This document shows, in pieces, positions 25,089 through 33,753 of a stretch of 64,000 bases of DNA. The position numbers and the translations under genes are program-made. Where the stretch lies: NCBI RefSeq assembly GCF_007846095.1, contig NZ_VOEI01000001.1, forward strand, positions 868,001-932,000, read 5' to 3'. The notes beneath the pieces were generated by a model that saw nothing but the letters and a program-made list of their open reading frames with translations, did no database searches and was not told where the DNA came from. Every line of letters starts with the position of its first letter. Within the stretch, counting starts at the first letter, position 1. This DNA comes from Mucilaginibacter achroorhodeus. GTDB taxonomy: Bacteria; Bacteroidota; Bacteroidia; Sphingobacteriales; Sphingobacteriaceae.

Positions 25089-27065
25089 ATGATTTTTGAC
25101 CGGAAAAATATAGATAACGACGGACTAATAACGTTTTACAAGAAACTGTTATTGCCCCGGCTGGTTGAAGAGAAAATGCTGATACTGCTCCGTCAGGGCC
25201 GTATTGGCAAATGGTTTTCTGGCATCGGTCAGGAAGCTATCTCCGTTGGCGCCACGCTTGCGCTTGATGCCGATGAGTATATTTTGCCTATGCACCGTAA
25301 CCTGGGTGTATTTACATCGCGCAATATCCCTATCTCCCGCCTGATGGCGCAATGGCAGGGTAAGGCATCAGGTTTTACAAAAGGTCGCGACCGCTCTTTC
25401 CATTTTGGCACGCAGGAATATAAGATCATAGGCATGATATCGCACCTTGGCCCGCAAATGGCCCTGGCCGATGGTATTGCACTTGCCCATAAGTTAAAAA
25501 AAGAGCAAAAAGTCACGCTTGTTTTTACAGGCGAAGGGGCAACCAGCGAAGGCGATTTTCACGAGGCGCTGAACATTGCCGCCGTGTGGGACCTGCCGGT
25601 TATATTCCTGATAGAAAATAACGGCTATGGCCTATCTACCCCAACCAATGAACAGTACCGTTGCGCAACTTTGGCCGATAGGGCTGTAGGCTATGGCATA
25701 GAGGGCCGCCGCATTGATGGCAACAACGTATTGGAAGTTTATCAAACCATTAGTGAACTGGCGCGTGAGATAAGGGAGAATCCGCGCCCGGTACTCATCG
25801 AATGCATGACGTTCCGTATGCGCGGGCACGAGGAAGCATCAGGGGTTAAATACGTGCCTCCGCATTTGATCGAGCAATGGAAGCAAAAAGATCCGCTGGA
25901 TTGCTTTGAGAAATTCCTGCTTGATGAACAGGTGTTAAGGCCCGAGTGGGTACCATATCTTAGAAATGAATTTACATCGCTAATAGATACCGAAATTGAG
26001 AAGGTATTTAACGAGCCTGATATTATACCCCACGTGCAAACAGAGGAGCAGGCAATGTACCGCTTGTTTAATACCCCACGGCACGTACCATCAGAAACAA
26101 GCACGGATAAACGCTATATTGATGCCATATCTGATGCTTTGCGTTTTAGCATGCAAGCTCACCAAAACCTGGTGATAATGGGTCAGGATATAGCCGAGTA
26201 TGGCGGGGCCTTTAAGATAACACAGGGTTTTGTTGACGAATTTGGCAAAGACCGCGTGCGCAACACTCCTATTTGCGAATCGGGCGTTGTTGGTACGGCG
26301 ATGGGGTTGGCTATTAATGGTTATAAATCGGTGGTGGAGATGCAGTTTGCCGATTTTGTGAGCTGCGGCTTTAACCAGATAGTAAATAACCTTGCCAAAA
26401 CCTATTACCGGTGGGGCCAAACCGTTGATACAGTGATAAGGATGCCAACGGGGGCGGGTAGCGGTGCAGGCCCTTTCCACTCCCAAAGCAACGAGGCCTG
26501 GTTCACTAAAACGCCGGGATTAAAGGTAGTTTACCCTGCCTTTCCTGATGATGCCAAAGGTTTATTGATGGCCGCCATTAACGACCCTAACCCGGTAATG
26601 TATTTTGAACATAAGGCCCTTTACCGCAGCATTAGCGGCAACGTGCCCGATGATGATTACTTTGTTGAAATAGGAAAAGCCCGTGTTGTACGAGAAGGCA
26701 CCAAGGCAAGCATCATCACGTACGGGTTAGGTGTACATTGGGCAATTGAGTATGTCGATAACCACCCCGATCAGTCTATCGAGATCATCGACCTTCGCAG
26801 CTTGCAGCCGTGGGACAAAGCAGCAGTAGAAAAAACCGTTAAGAAAACCTCTAAGGTGATGGTATTGCATGAAGATACGCTAACCAGCGGCTTTGGCGGT
26901 GAAATTGCCGCTTACATTGGCGAACATTTATTTAAATATCTTGATGCACCGGTAATGCGCTGCGCAAGCCTTGATACAGCTATACCAATGAACAAAGCAT
27001 TGGAAGACCAGTTTCTTGCCAAAGCGCGCTTGGAGGAAATGATGGAAAAGCTAATTAAGTTTTAA
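25089..27065 (+). CDS. Fused alpha-beta E1 of a 2-oxoacid (probably branched-chain) dehydrogenase
   Basis: The 658 residues join both E1 chains. The alpha part (1 to about 330) has RQGRIGKWFSGIGQEAISVG and the thiamine-diphosphate motif GEGATSEGDFHEALN with ENNGYGLSTP. The beta part (about 340-658) has MGQDIAEYGGAFKITQGF, FGKDRVRNTPICESGVVG and LHEDTLTSGFGGEIA. The composition is closest to the 2-oxoisovalerate dehydrogenase E1 of Bacteroidota, which feeds branched-chain acyl-CoA to fatty acid synthesis. The alpha-only and beta-only forms are the general rule; fusion is common in this phylum. E2 and E3 are not nearby. Confidence 0.9.
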   Translation: MIFDRKNIDNDGLITFYKKLLLPRLVEEKMLILLRQGRIGKWFSGIGQEAISVGATLALDADEYILPMHRNLGVFTSRNIPISRLMAQWQGKASGFTKGRDRSFHFGTQEYKIIGMISHLGPQMALADGIALAHKLKKEQKVTLVFTGEGATSEGDFHEALNIAAVWDLPVIFLIENNGYGLSTPTNEQYRCATLADRAVGYGIEGRRIDGNNVLEVYQTISELAREIRENPRPVLIECMTFRMRGHEEASGVKYVPPHLIEQWKQKDPLDCFEKFLLDEQVLRPEWVPYLRNEFTSLIDTEIEKVFNEPDIIPHVQTEEQAMYRLFNTPRHVPSETSTDKRYIDAISDALRFSMQAHQNLVIMGQDIAEYGGAFKITQGFVDEFGKDRVRNTPICESGVVGTAMGLAINGYKSVVEMQFADFVSCGFNQIVNNLAKTYYRWGQTVDTVIRMPTGAGSGAGPFHSQSNEAWFTKTPGLKVVYPAFPDDAKGLLMAAINDPNPVMYFEHKALYRSISGNVPDDDYFVEIGKARVVREGTKASIITYGLGVHWAIEYVDNHPDQSIEIIDLRSLQPWDKAAVEKTVKKTSKVMVLHEDTLTSGFGGEIAAYIGEHLFKYLDAPVMRCASLDTAIPMNKALEDQFLAKARLEEMMEKLIKF

Positions 27066-27838
27066 CTTATCCCCAGCTTATCTAAATAAGTATTCAGCTC
27101 GCTATCTCCCATTCCGTAAATAGGTTCGGCTTTCCAAAACTCCTGGTGAATAGATGGGCGGTCTTTAGTACCATGGTTATAAATTTCCAATAATTTCTGC
27201 TCAATATAATTATGCCCGTTTGCATCGACCTGCAAGCGTTTGAGATGAGCATTCAGCGCTGCTTGCAGCGAATGCAGGTTACCCCAGAAACGTTCTGTTG
27301 CCAGCCAGTTTTGTAAGAGGGCGGCATCTTTAGCAATGTAAATATCCCAGGCTTCGGTGGCGAGTTCAAAATCGTAAGCGCTTAGCTGCACGCGGATACT
27401 ATCGTACAGGTACTCCAGCTCGTCGCCAGTCAGTTCGCCCATGCCGCGAAAGTCGGGTTTGTTGGGGAAGCTGTCCGGGCATATCAGGTAAATGCTCCGC
27501 TCGTTAAGATCAGTATGTTGCGAAAGCATCATCATAACACCCAGCATATTTACCTGGCAATGCAGGTCAAACTCAAACCAAAGGTCTACCTCGTCATAAT
27601 CGGCATTTAGTTTAGACAATGGTTCAACTACTTTTTGTTGATAGCCTTCAGCAGTCTCGCCGAAATTCTCACCTATCCAATTCGCTCTATTGTTCCAAAA
27701 ACCACCAGAATTGATGTTCTCTAACAATGGCCCTTCCGATAGAACTTCGCGCCAAACCAGTACGTCACCATCAATACCGGTGCGCTCAAAACCGTGCAGG
27801 GTGGCATCGCCATTAAGAATGTGCAGAATGTTGCTCAT
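27062..27838 (-). CDS. DUF1835 domain-containing protein
   Basis: This 258-residue protein opens with MSNILHILNGDATLHGFERTGIDGDVLVWREVLSEGPL, the DUF1835 signature. It continues with DYDEVDLWFEFDLHCQVNML and ELEYLYDSIRVQL. The family has no known function. The frame extends to 27868, but the ATG at 27838 gives the family N-terminus. The stop codon interlocks with that of the E1 gene on the other strand through TTAA (27062-27065). It is divergent from the pentose-phosphate cluster. Confidence 0.85.
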   Translation of the reverse strand: MSNILHILNGDATLHGFERTGIDGDVLVWREVLSEGPLLENINSGGFWNNRANWIGENFGETAEGYQQKVVEPLSKLNADYDEVDLWFEFDLHCQVNMLGVMMMLSQHTDLNERSIYLICPDSFPNKPDFRGMGELTGDELEYLYDSIRVQLSAYDFELATEAWDIYIAKDAALLQNWLATERFWGNLHSLQAALNAHLKRLQVDANGHNYIEQKLLEIYNHGTKDRPSIHQEFWKAEPIYGMGDSELNTYLDKLGIS

Positions 27839-27933
27839 AATTTTTAGATAGAGATGTAAGTTATACAAATGAACACAAATGGTAACGGTTAAGCTGTTTT
27901 ATTTGTTTAGCGTAGCTTTTTAAACCTGTTATA

Positions 27934-27980
27934 GTGTTCACGTTCACGCCATGAACATCTGTGAACGCTCGTGAACGCTG
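27934..27980. repeat. GTTCACG word repeat, copy A
   Basis: A 47-base stretch reads GTGTTCACGTTCACGCCATG, then GAACATCTGTGAACGCTCG and TGAACGCTG. Its reverse complement occurs with few differences at 57911-57956. The element is itself an imperfect palindrome of GTTCACG and CGTGAAC words. The rest of the 397-base gap from 27839 to 28235 is AT-rich, presumably with the promoters of both divergent genes; no gene is seen. Confidence 0.75.
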
Positions 27981-28235
27981 ACAGGATTTTGTCGGTATGA
28001 TGGTCTTGCAAACAATCTTGTTAATGTCATAAACCGCCTTTCCGGCAAACCCAAAATGTTATAAAGAGTTATATAAAATGCCTGCACAGATAAAGTAACA
28101 TAGAGATTACATAACTGTAAGGCAATTCCGCTTTATTTGGCGTTTAATAATATGGCTGTTTAGTATTGTTTTTTATATAATTATGTGATATTTACAGCGA
28201 ATACCACATTATAACATCTTAATATTACCGGGTAA

Positions 28236-28991
28236 ATGAAAACAACACCTTCCCAATTAAGGATACTTTCAATAGATATTGGCGGTTCAAGCGTTAAGGC
28301 AACCATATTAGACAGCAAGGGCGACCTTACAATGGATTACCAGAAGATTGCCACCCCCAAACCGGCCAACCCCGATAATATCATTAAGGCAATTAAAACC
28401 CTCGTAAAAAATTATCCCCCTTATGATCGCGTATCTGTAGGCTTCCCGGGTTATGTACGCAACGGTATTGTTAAAACAGCCCCTAATTTGGGCACCGATT
28501 TTTGGGCCGATGTTGATTTCAGAAAACGCCTTACCGAAGAACTTGGCCAAGACACCCAGGTTGTTAACGATGCTGATATGCAGGGCCTTGGCGTTGTAAA
28601 GGGCAAAGGCCTTGAGATGGTAATTACACTGGGCACCGGCTTTGGTACTGCTTTACTGATGGATGGGCACCTTTTGCCTCACCTGGAGGTATCACATCAC
28701 CCGGTATCAAAGGGCCGTGACTATGACGAATATATTGGCGACCGTGCGCTTGACGAGATAGGTGAGAAAAAATGGAACCGCCGTATTCGCAAAGTTTTTC
28801 AAATATTAAAAACTGTATTCAATTACGACTATTTATATATAGGCGGCGGTAATTCAGACCTGCTTGATTTTAAGCTGGATAAGAACATGAAAATTGTTAC
28901 CAATGCCGACGGAATAAAAGGCGGGGCGAGATTGTGGCAGGAGGATAAACATCCCGTTACACACGTTGCAATGGCAACCCCAACAAAATAA
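28236..28991 (+). CDS. ROK family kinase, polyphosphate-glucokinase-like
   Basis: The 251-residue kinase has ILSIDIGGSSVKATIL (phosphate-binding loop), VGFPGYVRNGIVKTAPNLGT, the catalytic Asp in VVNDADMQGLG, and ITLGTGFGTALLMDG. It lacks the CxCGxxGC zinc site of most ROK proteins. That is also true of actinobacterial polyphosphate glucokinase, which it resembles in length and in the VVNDAD and GTGFGTAL segments. It heads a pentose-phosphate gene cluster, so it may supply glucose 6-phosphate. The phosphate donor (ATP or polyphosphate) cannot be told from sequence. Confidence 0.83.
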   Translation: MKTTPSQLRILSIDIGGSSVKATILDSKGDLTMDYQKIATPKPANPDNIIKAIKTLVKNYPPYDRVSVGFPGYVRNGIVKTAPNLGTDFWADVDFRKRLTEELGQDTQVVNDADMQGLGVVKGKGLEMVITLGTGFGTALLMDGHLLPHLEVSHHPVSKGRDYDEYIGDRALDEIGEKKWNRRIRKVFQILKTVFNYDYLYIGGGNSDLLDFKLDKNMKIVTNADGIKGGARLWQEDKHPVTHVAMATPTK

Positions 28992-29017
28992 TTACGCTAT
29001 CTTTTTTACTTACAACA

Positions 29018-31027
29018 ATGGAAAAACCGAACGAAAAACTTGAAAAATTAGCGATAGACACCGTAAGGATATTATCGGCAGATGCAGTACAGAAAGCAAA
29101 CTCGGGCCACCCAGGCACGGCAATGGCTTTGGCCCCAATGGGCCATGTATTGTGGACCAAGTTTTTAAACTATAACCCGCATAACCCTGATTTTGTTAAC
29201 CGCGACAGGTTTATCCTTTCAGCCGGCCATGCATGTATCCTGCAATACAGCTTCTTGTATTTAACCGGTTACGATCTTTCATTAGATGATATCAAACAAT
29301 TCCGCCAGTTAAACAGCAAAACTGCCGGCCACCCGGAGTATGGTTTGGCACCGGGCGTTGACGTAACTACAGGCCCTCTTGGCCAGGGCTTTGCAAACGG
29401 TGTTGGTTTTGCAATTGGACAAAAACACTTGGCAGCCCGTTACAACAAACCGGGTTTTGATCTTTTTAACTACAATATTTACTCTATCGTAAGCGATGGC
29501 GATATGATGGAAGGCGTAACTTCTGAGGCTGCTTCTTTAGCCGGCCACCTGGAGTTAGGTAATTTGATCTATCTGTACGATGATAACCACATCTCTATTG
29601 AAGGCAGTACTGATATTGCTTTTAACGAGGATGTAAGCGCCCGTTTCCGTGCTTACGGATGGCATGTACAGGAGGTTAATGATGTTAATGACACCCACGC
29701 GTTAGAACTGGCCTTGATAAACGCTAAGGCAGAGTCTCAAAAACCTTCTCTGATCCGTGTACGTTCGTTGATCGCTTATGGCAGCCCTAACAAATCTGGC
29801 ACTGCAGGCTCACACGGTTCACCGCTTGGTGCCGATGAAGTGAAACTGGTAAAAGAATTTTTTGGCTTTGATCCTGAAAAATCATTCAATGTACCTGATG
29901 AGGTATTGAAATATTACCGCGAAAAAGGTGAGCGCGGCGTTAAGAAAGAAGAAAAATGGAATGAACTTTTTGCTAAATACAAAGAGAAATATCCTGAGTT
30001 AGCAGCCGAGTTTGAAACTGCCTTTAAAGGCGATCTTCCGCAAGGCTGGGCTGATAAATTGCCAACCTTTAAGGCATCTGACCCTAAAATGGCTACCCGC
30101 CAGGCATCAGGTAAGGTACTAAACGCCATTGCAAGTGCACTGCCTAACCTATTAGGCGGCGCGGCCGACTTGGCACCATCAACCGAAACTAACCTTAAAG
30201 AAGAATTTTCGTTCACTTCAGAAAACCGTGCAGGCCGCAACTTCCACTTTGGTATCCGCGAGCACGCCATGGGTTCTGCATTGAATGGTATGTCGCTTAC
30301 AAAAGGTTTGATACCTTTTGGTGCAACGTTCCTGCAGTTTGCAGATTACATGCGCCCTCCTATCCGTTTAGCGGCTATCATGAAAATCAGTCCGGTATTT
30401 GTGTACACGCACGATAGTATCGGCTTAGGCGAAGATGGTACTACCCACCAACCTGTTGAGCATTTGGCATCTCTGCGTGCTATCCCTAACGTAACGGTTA
30501 TCCGTCCGGCTGATGCCAACGAAACCACTTACGCATGGAAAGTTGCTGTAGAGAAAAAAGGTGGCCCAACTGTATTGGTATTCACCCGCCAGGCATTGCC
30601 TATATTAGATCAGGATAAATTTGCTAAGGCATCTAATCTTGAGAAAGGCGCTTATGTAGTTTCTAAAGAAAGCGGCAACCCTGATTTATTATTATTAGCA
30701 ACCGGGTCTGAAGTTGCATTGGTTTTACAGGCACAGGAAAAACTGGAAGCAGAAGGTATCTCAACCCGCGTGGTAAGCATGCCATCATGGGAGTTATTTG
30801 AGGCACAGGATGCAGCGTATAAAGAAAGTGTATTGCCAAAAGCAAGCAGAAAGCGCTTGGCTGTTGAGATGGCTTCGCCACAAGGCTGGCACAAATACAC
30901 TACCGATGAGGGCGACACTTTGTGCATGACAACCTTTGGTGAATCTGCACCGGCTGATGACCTTTACAAACATTTCGGCTTCACTGTTGATAATGTTGTA
31001 GCGAAAGCGAAAGCGCTTTTAGGCTAA
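29018..31027 (+). CDS. tkt: Transketolase
   Basis: This 669-residue thiamine-diphosphate enzyme moves two-carbon units between sugar phosphates in the non-oxidative pentose-phosphate pathway. Visible marks: ANSGHPGTAMALAPM, LSAGHACILQYSFLY, DGVTSEAA preceded by VSDGDMMEG, DDNHISIEG, and FGIREHAMGSALNGM in the pyrimidine-binding domain. It is a complete single-chain form. It follows the ROK kinase by 26 bases and precedes rpiA. Confidence 0.96.
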   Translation: MEKPNEKLEKLAIDTVRILSADAVQKANSGHPGTAMALAPMGHVLWTKFLNYNPHNPDFVNRDRFILSAGHACILQYSFLYLTGYDLSLDDIKQFRQLNSKTAGHPEYGLAPGVDVTTGPLGQGFANGVGFAIGQKHLAARYNKPGFDLFNYNIYSIVSDGDMMEGVTSEAASLAGHLELGNLIYLYDDNHISIEGSTDIAFNEDVSARFRAYGWHVQEVNDVNDTHALELALINAKAESQKPSLIRVRSLIAYGSPNKSGTAGSHGSPLGADEVKLVKEFFGFDPEKSFNVPDEVLKYYREKGERGVKKEEKWNELFAKYKEKYPELAAEFETAFKGDLPQGWADKLPTFKASDPKMATRQASGKVLNAIASALPNLLGGAADLAPSTETNLKEEFSFTSENRAGRNFHFGIREHAMGSALNGMSLTKGLIPFGATFLQFADYMRPPIRLAAIMKISPVFVYTHDSIGLGEDGTTHQPVEHLASLRAIPNVTVIRPADANETTYAWKVAVEKKGGPTVLVFTRQALPILDQDKFAKASNLEKGAYVVSKESGNPDLLLLATGSEVALVLQAQEKLEAEGISTRVVSMPSWELFEAQDAAYKESVLPKASRKRLAVEMASPQGWHKYTTDEGDTLCMTTFGESAPADDLYKHFGFTVDNVVAKAKALLG

Positions 31028-31034
31028 TACCATA

Positions 31035-31172
31035 GTATCAAGTAGCAAGTATTTAGATGTACTGTCCATCTTCTTGCTACTTGATGCTTTCTACCTAATA
31101 TCATTTATAAAAAAGATGTAAGTATGAAGTAAAGGCGTTCTGTCTTACTACCTGATACTTACTACTTGATAC
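31035..31172. repeat. Palindromic element of GTATCAAGTAGCAAGTA words between tkt and rpiA
   Basis: The left arm GTATCAAGTAGCAAGTA (31035-31051) matches the reverse complement of the right arm TACTTACTACTTGATAC (31156-31172) with one mismatch in 17. Inner copies (CTTGCTACTTGATGC) repeat the word. The element fills the gap and ends 4 bases before the rpiA ATG. Confidence 0.75.
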
Positions 31173-31176
31173 CAGT

Positions 31177-31866
31177 ATGGATAGTTTAATTGAACGGCTC
31201 CAGTGGTCTTCTGAGATCATCAACCCGGAGGCTAAACAAAAAGTAGCGCGCCAGATTGCCCAAAAGGTTAAGGATGGCGATATACTTGGTGTTGGTTCCG
31301 GTTCTACCGTTTACATGGCTTTACTTGCCATTGCAGAACGCCTCAAGACCGAAAAATTAAATATTAAAGCTATCCCTACCTCGCTGGAGATCTCTATGTT
31401 CTGCAGCAAACTAGGCATCCCGCTTACCAGCCTCTACGAACATACACCTACCTGGTTATTTGACGGCGCCGACGAAGTTGACCCTAACAATTGGCTTATA
31501 AAGGGCCGCGGCGGTGCCATGTTCAAAGAGAAGTTGCTGATCAGCGTAAGCCCGGTGAGCTACATCATTGTAGATGACTCCAAAATGGTTAACCAGTTGT
31601 GCACCCACTTCCCGGTGCCGGTTGAGGTTTTCCCGCAGGCTTTGGTCTCAGTAGGGCAAAAGTTGGAAGAATTGGGAGCTACCAGTATTGTACTACGCCC
31701 GGCAAAAGGCAAAGATGGCCCTATTATTACTGAAAACAATAATCTGGTTTTAGATTGCCATTTCGATAACGTCAGCAAAACGCTTGAGCGTGACATTAAA
31801 TCAATTACCGGTGTGATAGAAAGCGGATTGTTTATCGGTTATCCGGTAGAGATCATCAAAGCATAA
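31177..31866 (+). CDS. rpiA: Ribose 5-phosphate isomerase A
   Basis: The 229-residue enzyme interconverts ribose 5-phosphate and ribulose 5-phosphate. The phosphate loop GVGSGSTVY, the active-site segment DGADEVDPNNWLIKGRGGAMFKEKLL and the later PVEVFPQAL are intact. It is an isozyme unrelated in fold to rpiB at 20067. It lies between tkt and tal. Confidence 0.95.
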   Translation: MDSLIERLQWSSEIINPEAKQKVARQIAQKVKDGDILGVGSGSTVYMALLAIAERLKTEKLNIKAIPTSLEISMFCSKLGIPLTSLYEHTPTWLFDGADEVDPNNWLIKGRGGAMFKEKLLISVSPVSYIIVDDSKMVNQLCTHFPVPVEVFPQALVSVGQKLEELGATSIVLRPAKGKDGPIITENNNLVLDCHFDNVSKTLERDIKSITGVIESGLFIGYPVEIIKA

Positions 31867-32009
31867 GTTTAAACAGCTAATTGACACGGCGTAAACGCAA
31901 TAAGGAGATTAGTATTACATTATAAAACACATTAATCAGCACATTTGGCTGTTCTAAGTGTTATACTTACAATAATTAACGAATTAAAAACCATACAGAT
32001 ACATTTATC

Positions 32010-33104
32010 ATGGCAAATAAAGTAAAGCAAATTCACGAGTTCGGTCAGAGCATCTGGCTTGATTTTATCGACCGCGAGATCATTTCATCAGGTAAACTGC
32101 AAAAGTTAATTGATGAGGACGGCGTTAGAGGCGTAACCTCAAATCCGGCCATATTTGAGAAGGCAATAACCAGCAGTTCAGATTACGATGCCGATATTAA
32201 AGAGTTCGGTAAAACGGCAAAAACAACTGAAGATGTGTTTTTTGAATTAGCTGTTAAAGATATTCAGGCAGCAGCCGATTTATTTGATCAGGTTTATAAT
32301 GAGGGAGTTGTAGGTGCCGATGGTTATGTAAGCCTTGAGGTATCTCCGTTTTTAGCTTTAGATGCCGAGGGTACTGCTAAACAAGCTGAAGAGCTATGGA
32401 AAAAAGTTGACCGTAAAAACGTGATGATCAAAATCCCTGGTACAAAACCGGGCCTTCAGGCTATCCGCCAGTCAATCGCAAAAGGCATCAATATCAACGT
32501 TACATTGCTGTTTGGCTTACAGCGTTACGAGGAAGTTACCGAGGCTTATATAGCAGGTTTGGAAGACCACCTGGCAGCAGGCCACAACATTGCGCACATT
32601 TCGTCGGTGGCCAGCTTCTTCTTAAGCCGTATCGATGTAATGATCGATCCATTATTGGAAGAAAAGGGCTTGAGCGACCTTAAAGGCGAAGTTGCCATTG
32701 CATCTGCTAAAAAAGCCTACGAAATATACAAACGCGTATTCAGCACCGAGCGCTGGAAAGCGTTGGAAGCTAAAGGTGCAAAACCACAGCGTTTGCTTTG
32801 GGCAAGTACCAGCAGCAAGAACCCTGATTTTAAAGACACCAAATATGTTGAGGCCCTTATTGGCCCTGATACCGTTGATACCGTGCCTTTGGAAACTATT
32901 GAAGCTTTCCGCGACCACGGTATTGCTGCCGATACTTTAATGCTTGGTTTAGAGCAGGCTACTGAAACTTTACAGCGTGTAAAAGCTGCAGGTATCAACC
33001 TTGATGAGATCACCCAGAAATTAGAAGATGAAGGTATCGATAAGTTCAACAAGCCTTTCGAGAAACTTTTAAAGGCAATTGAGGACCAACAGAAAAAGGA
33101 CTAA
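32010..33104 (+). CDS. tal: Transaldolase
   Basis: This 364-residue aldolase-type enzyme transfers a dihydroxyacetone unit between sedoheptulose 7-phosphate and glyceraldehyde 3-phosphate. It shows GVTSNPAIFEKAI, VSLEVSPFLALD, the Schiff-base Lys in VMIKIPGTKPGLQAI, INVTLLFGLQRY and HISSVASFFLSRIDVM. The length fits the longer bacterial transaldolase group seen in actinobacteria and cyanobacteria. The next gene starts 4 bases after its stop. Confidence 0.94.
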   Translation: MANKVKQIHEFGQSIWLDFIDREIISSGKLQKLIDEDGVRGVTSNPAIFEKAITSSSDYDADIKEFGKTAKTTEDVFFELAVKDIQAAADLFDQVYNEGVVGADGYVSLEVSPFLALDAEGTAKQAEELWKKVDRKNVMIKIPGTKPGLQAIRQSIAKGININVTLLFGLQRYEEVTEAYIAGLEDHLAAGHNIAHISSVASFFLSRIDVMIDPLLEEKGLSDLKGEVAIASAKKAYEIYKRVFSTERWKALEAKGAKPQRLLWASTSSKNPDFKDTKYVEALIGPDTVDTVPLETIEAFRDHGIAADTLMLGLEQATETLQRVKAAGINLDEITQKLEDEGIDKFNKPFEKLLKAIEDQQKKD

Positions 33105-33108
33105 ATTA

Positions 33109-33753
33109 ATGGAAGCAACATCTGTTAAATTCCTGTTTTTCGATATTGGTGGGGTTTTACTTACTAACGGCTGGGGGCACCAGTCGCGCGAGGAAGCTGC
33201 ACGAAAATTTGGCCTTGATTATAACGAGGTTAAGGAGCTGCACACATTTATCTTTAATGTGTACGAGGCCGCCGGTGTAGACTTGGATGATTACCTGGAT
33301 ACCGTTGTTTTTAACCACCCGCGCGAATTTACCCGCGAGGATTTTAAGAACTTCATGTTTGAGCAATCAAAGGAATTGCCGGATATGCTTGCCTGGCTTA
33401 AGGAATGGAAAAAAACATCCGGCTTTAAGATAATGGCCATCAACAACGAGGGCAAGGAACTGAATGATTACCGCATCAAGAAGTTTAAACTGCACGAGGT
33501 GTTTGATGCATTTATCTCCTCATGTGAAGTAGGCATCCGCAAGCCCGACCCTGCTATTTTTAAACTGGCAATGGGCGTGGCCATGGCGCAACCATCAGAG
33601 TGTGTCTATTTTGACGACAGGAAGATGTTTGCCATTGCTGCAGGTAAACTGGGTATGCGGGCATACCAGCATACCGGTTTCGAAACAACCAAAAAGATAC
33701 TTGAAGATTTAAAAAAAGAATTCAACACAACAAAAAATGAGCACAACAGATAA
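33109..33753 (+). CDS. HAD superfamily hydrolase
   Basis: The 214-residue protein has motif I FFDIGGVLLTNGWG (nucleophile Asp near residue 11), motif II near IMAINNEGKELN, a Lys in GIRKPDPAIFKLAM, and motif IV VYFDDRKMFAIAAGKLGM. These define a HAD phosphatase of the haloacid-dehalogenase/YihX group. The frame opens earlier, but ATG 33109 gives the normal start. Its place between tal and gnd, overlapping gnd by 17 bases, suggests a sugar-phosphate substrate; this is inference only. Confidence 0.85.
   Translation: MEATSVKFLFFDIGGVLLTNGWGHQSREEAARKFGLDYNEVKELHTFIFNVYEAAGVDLDDYLDTVVFNHPREFTREDFKNFMFEQSKELPDMLAWLKEWKKTSGFKIMAINNEGKELNDYRIKKFKLHEVFDAFISSCEVGIRKPDPAIFKLAMGVAMAQPSECVYFDDRKMFAIAAGKLGMRAYQHTGFETTKKILEDLKKEFNTTKNEHNR

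Noticed and set aside
27934-27980. CRISPR-like repeats of GTTCACG
   Set aside because: The words are too short, contiguous and palindromic, with no unique spacers and no cas genes.
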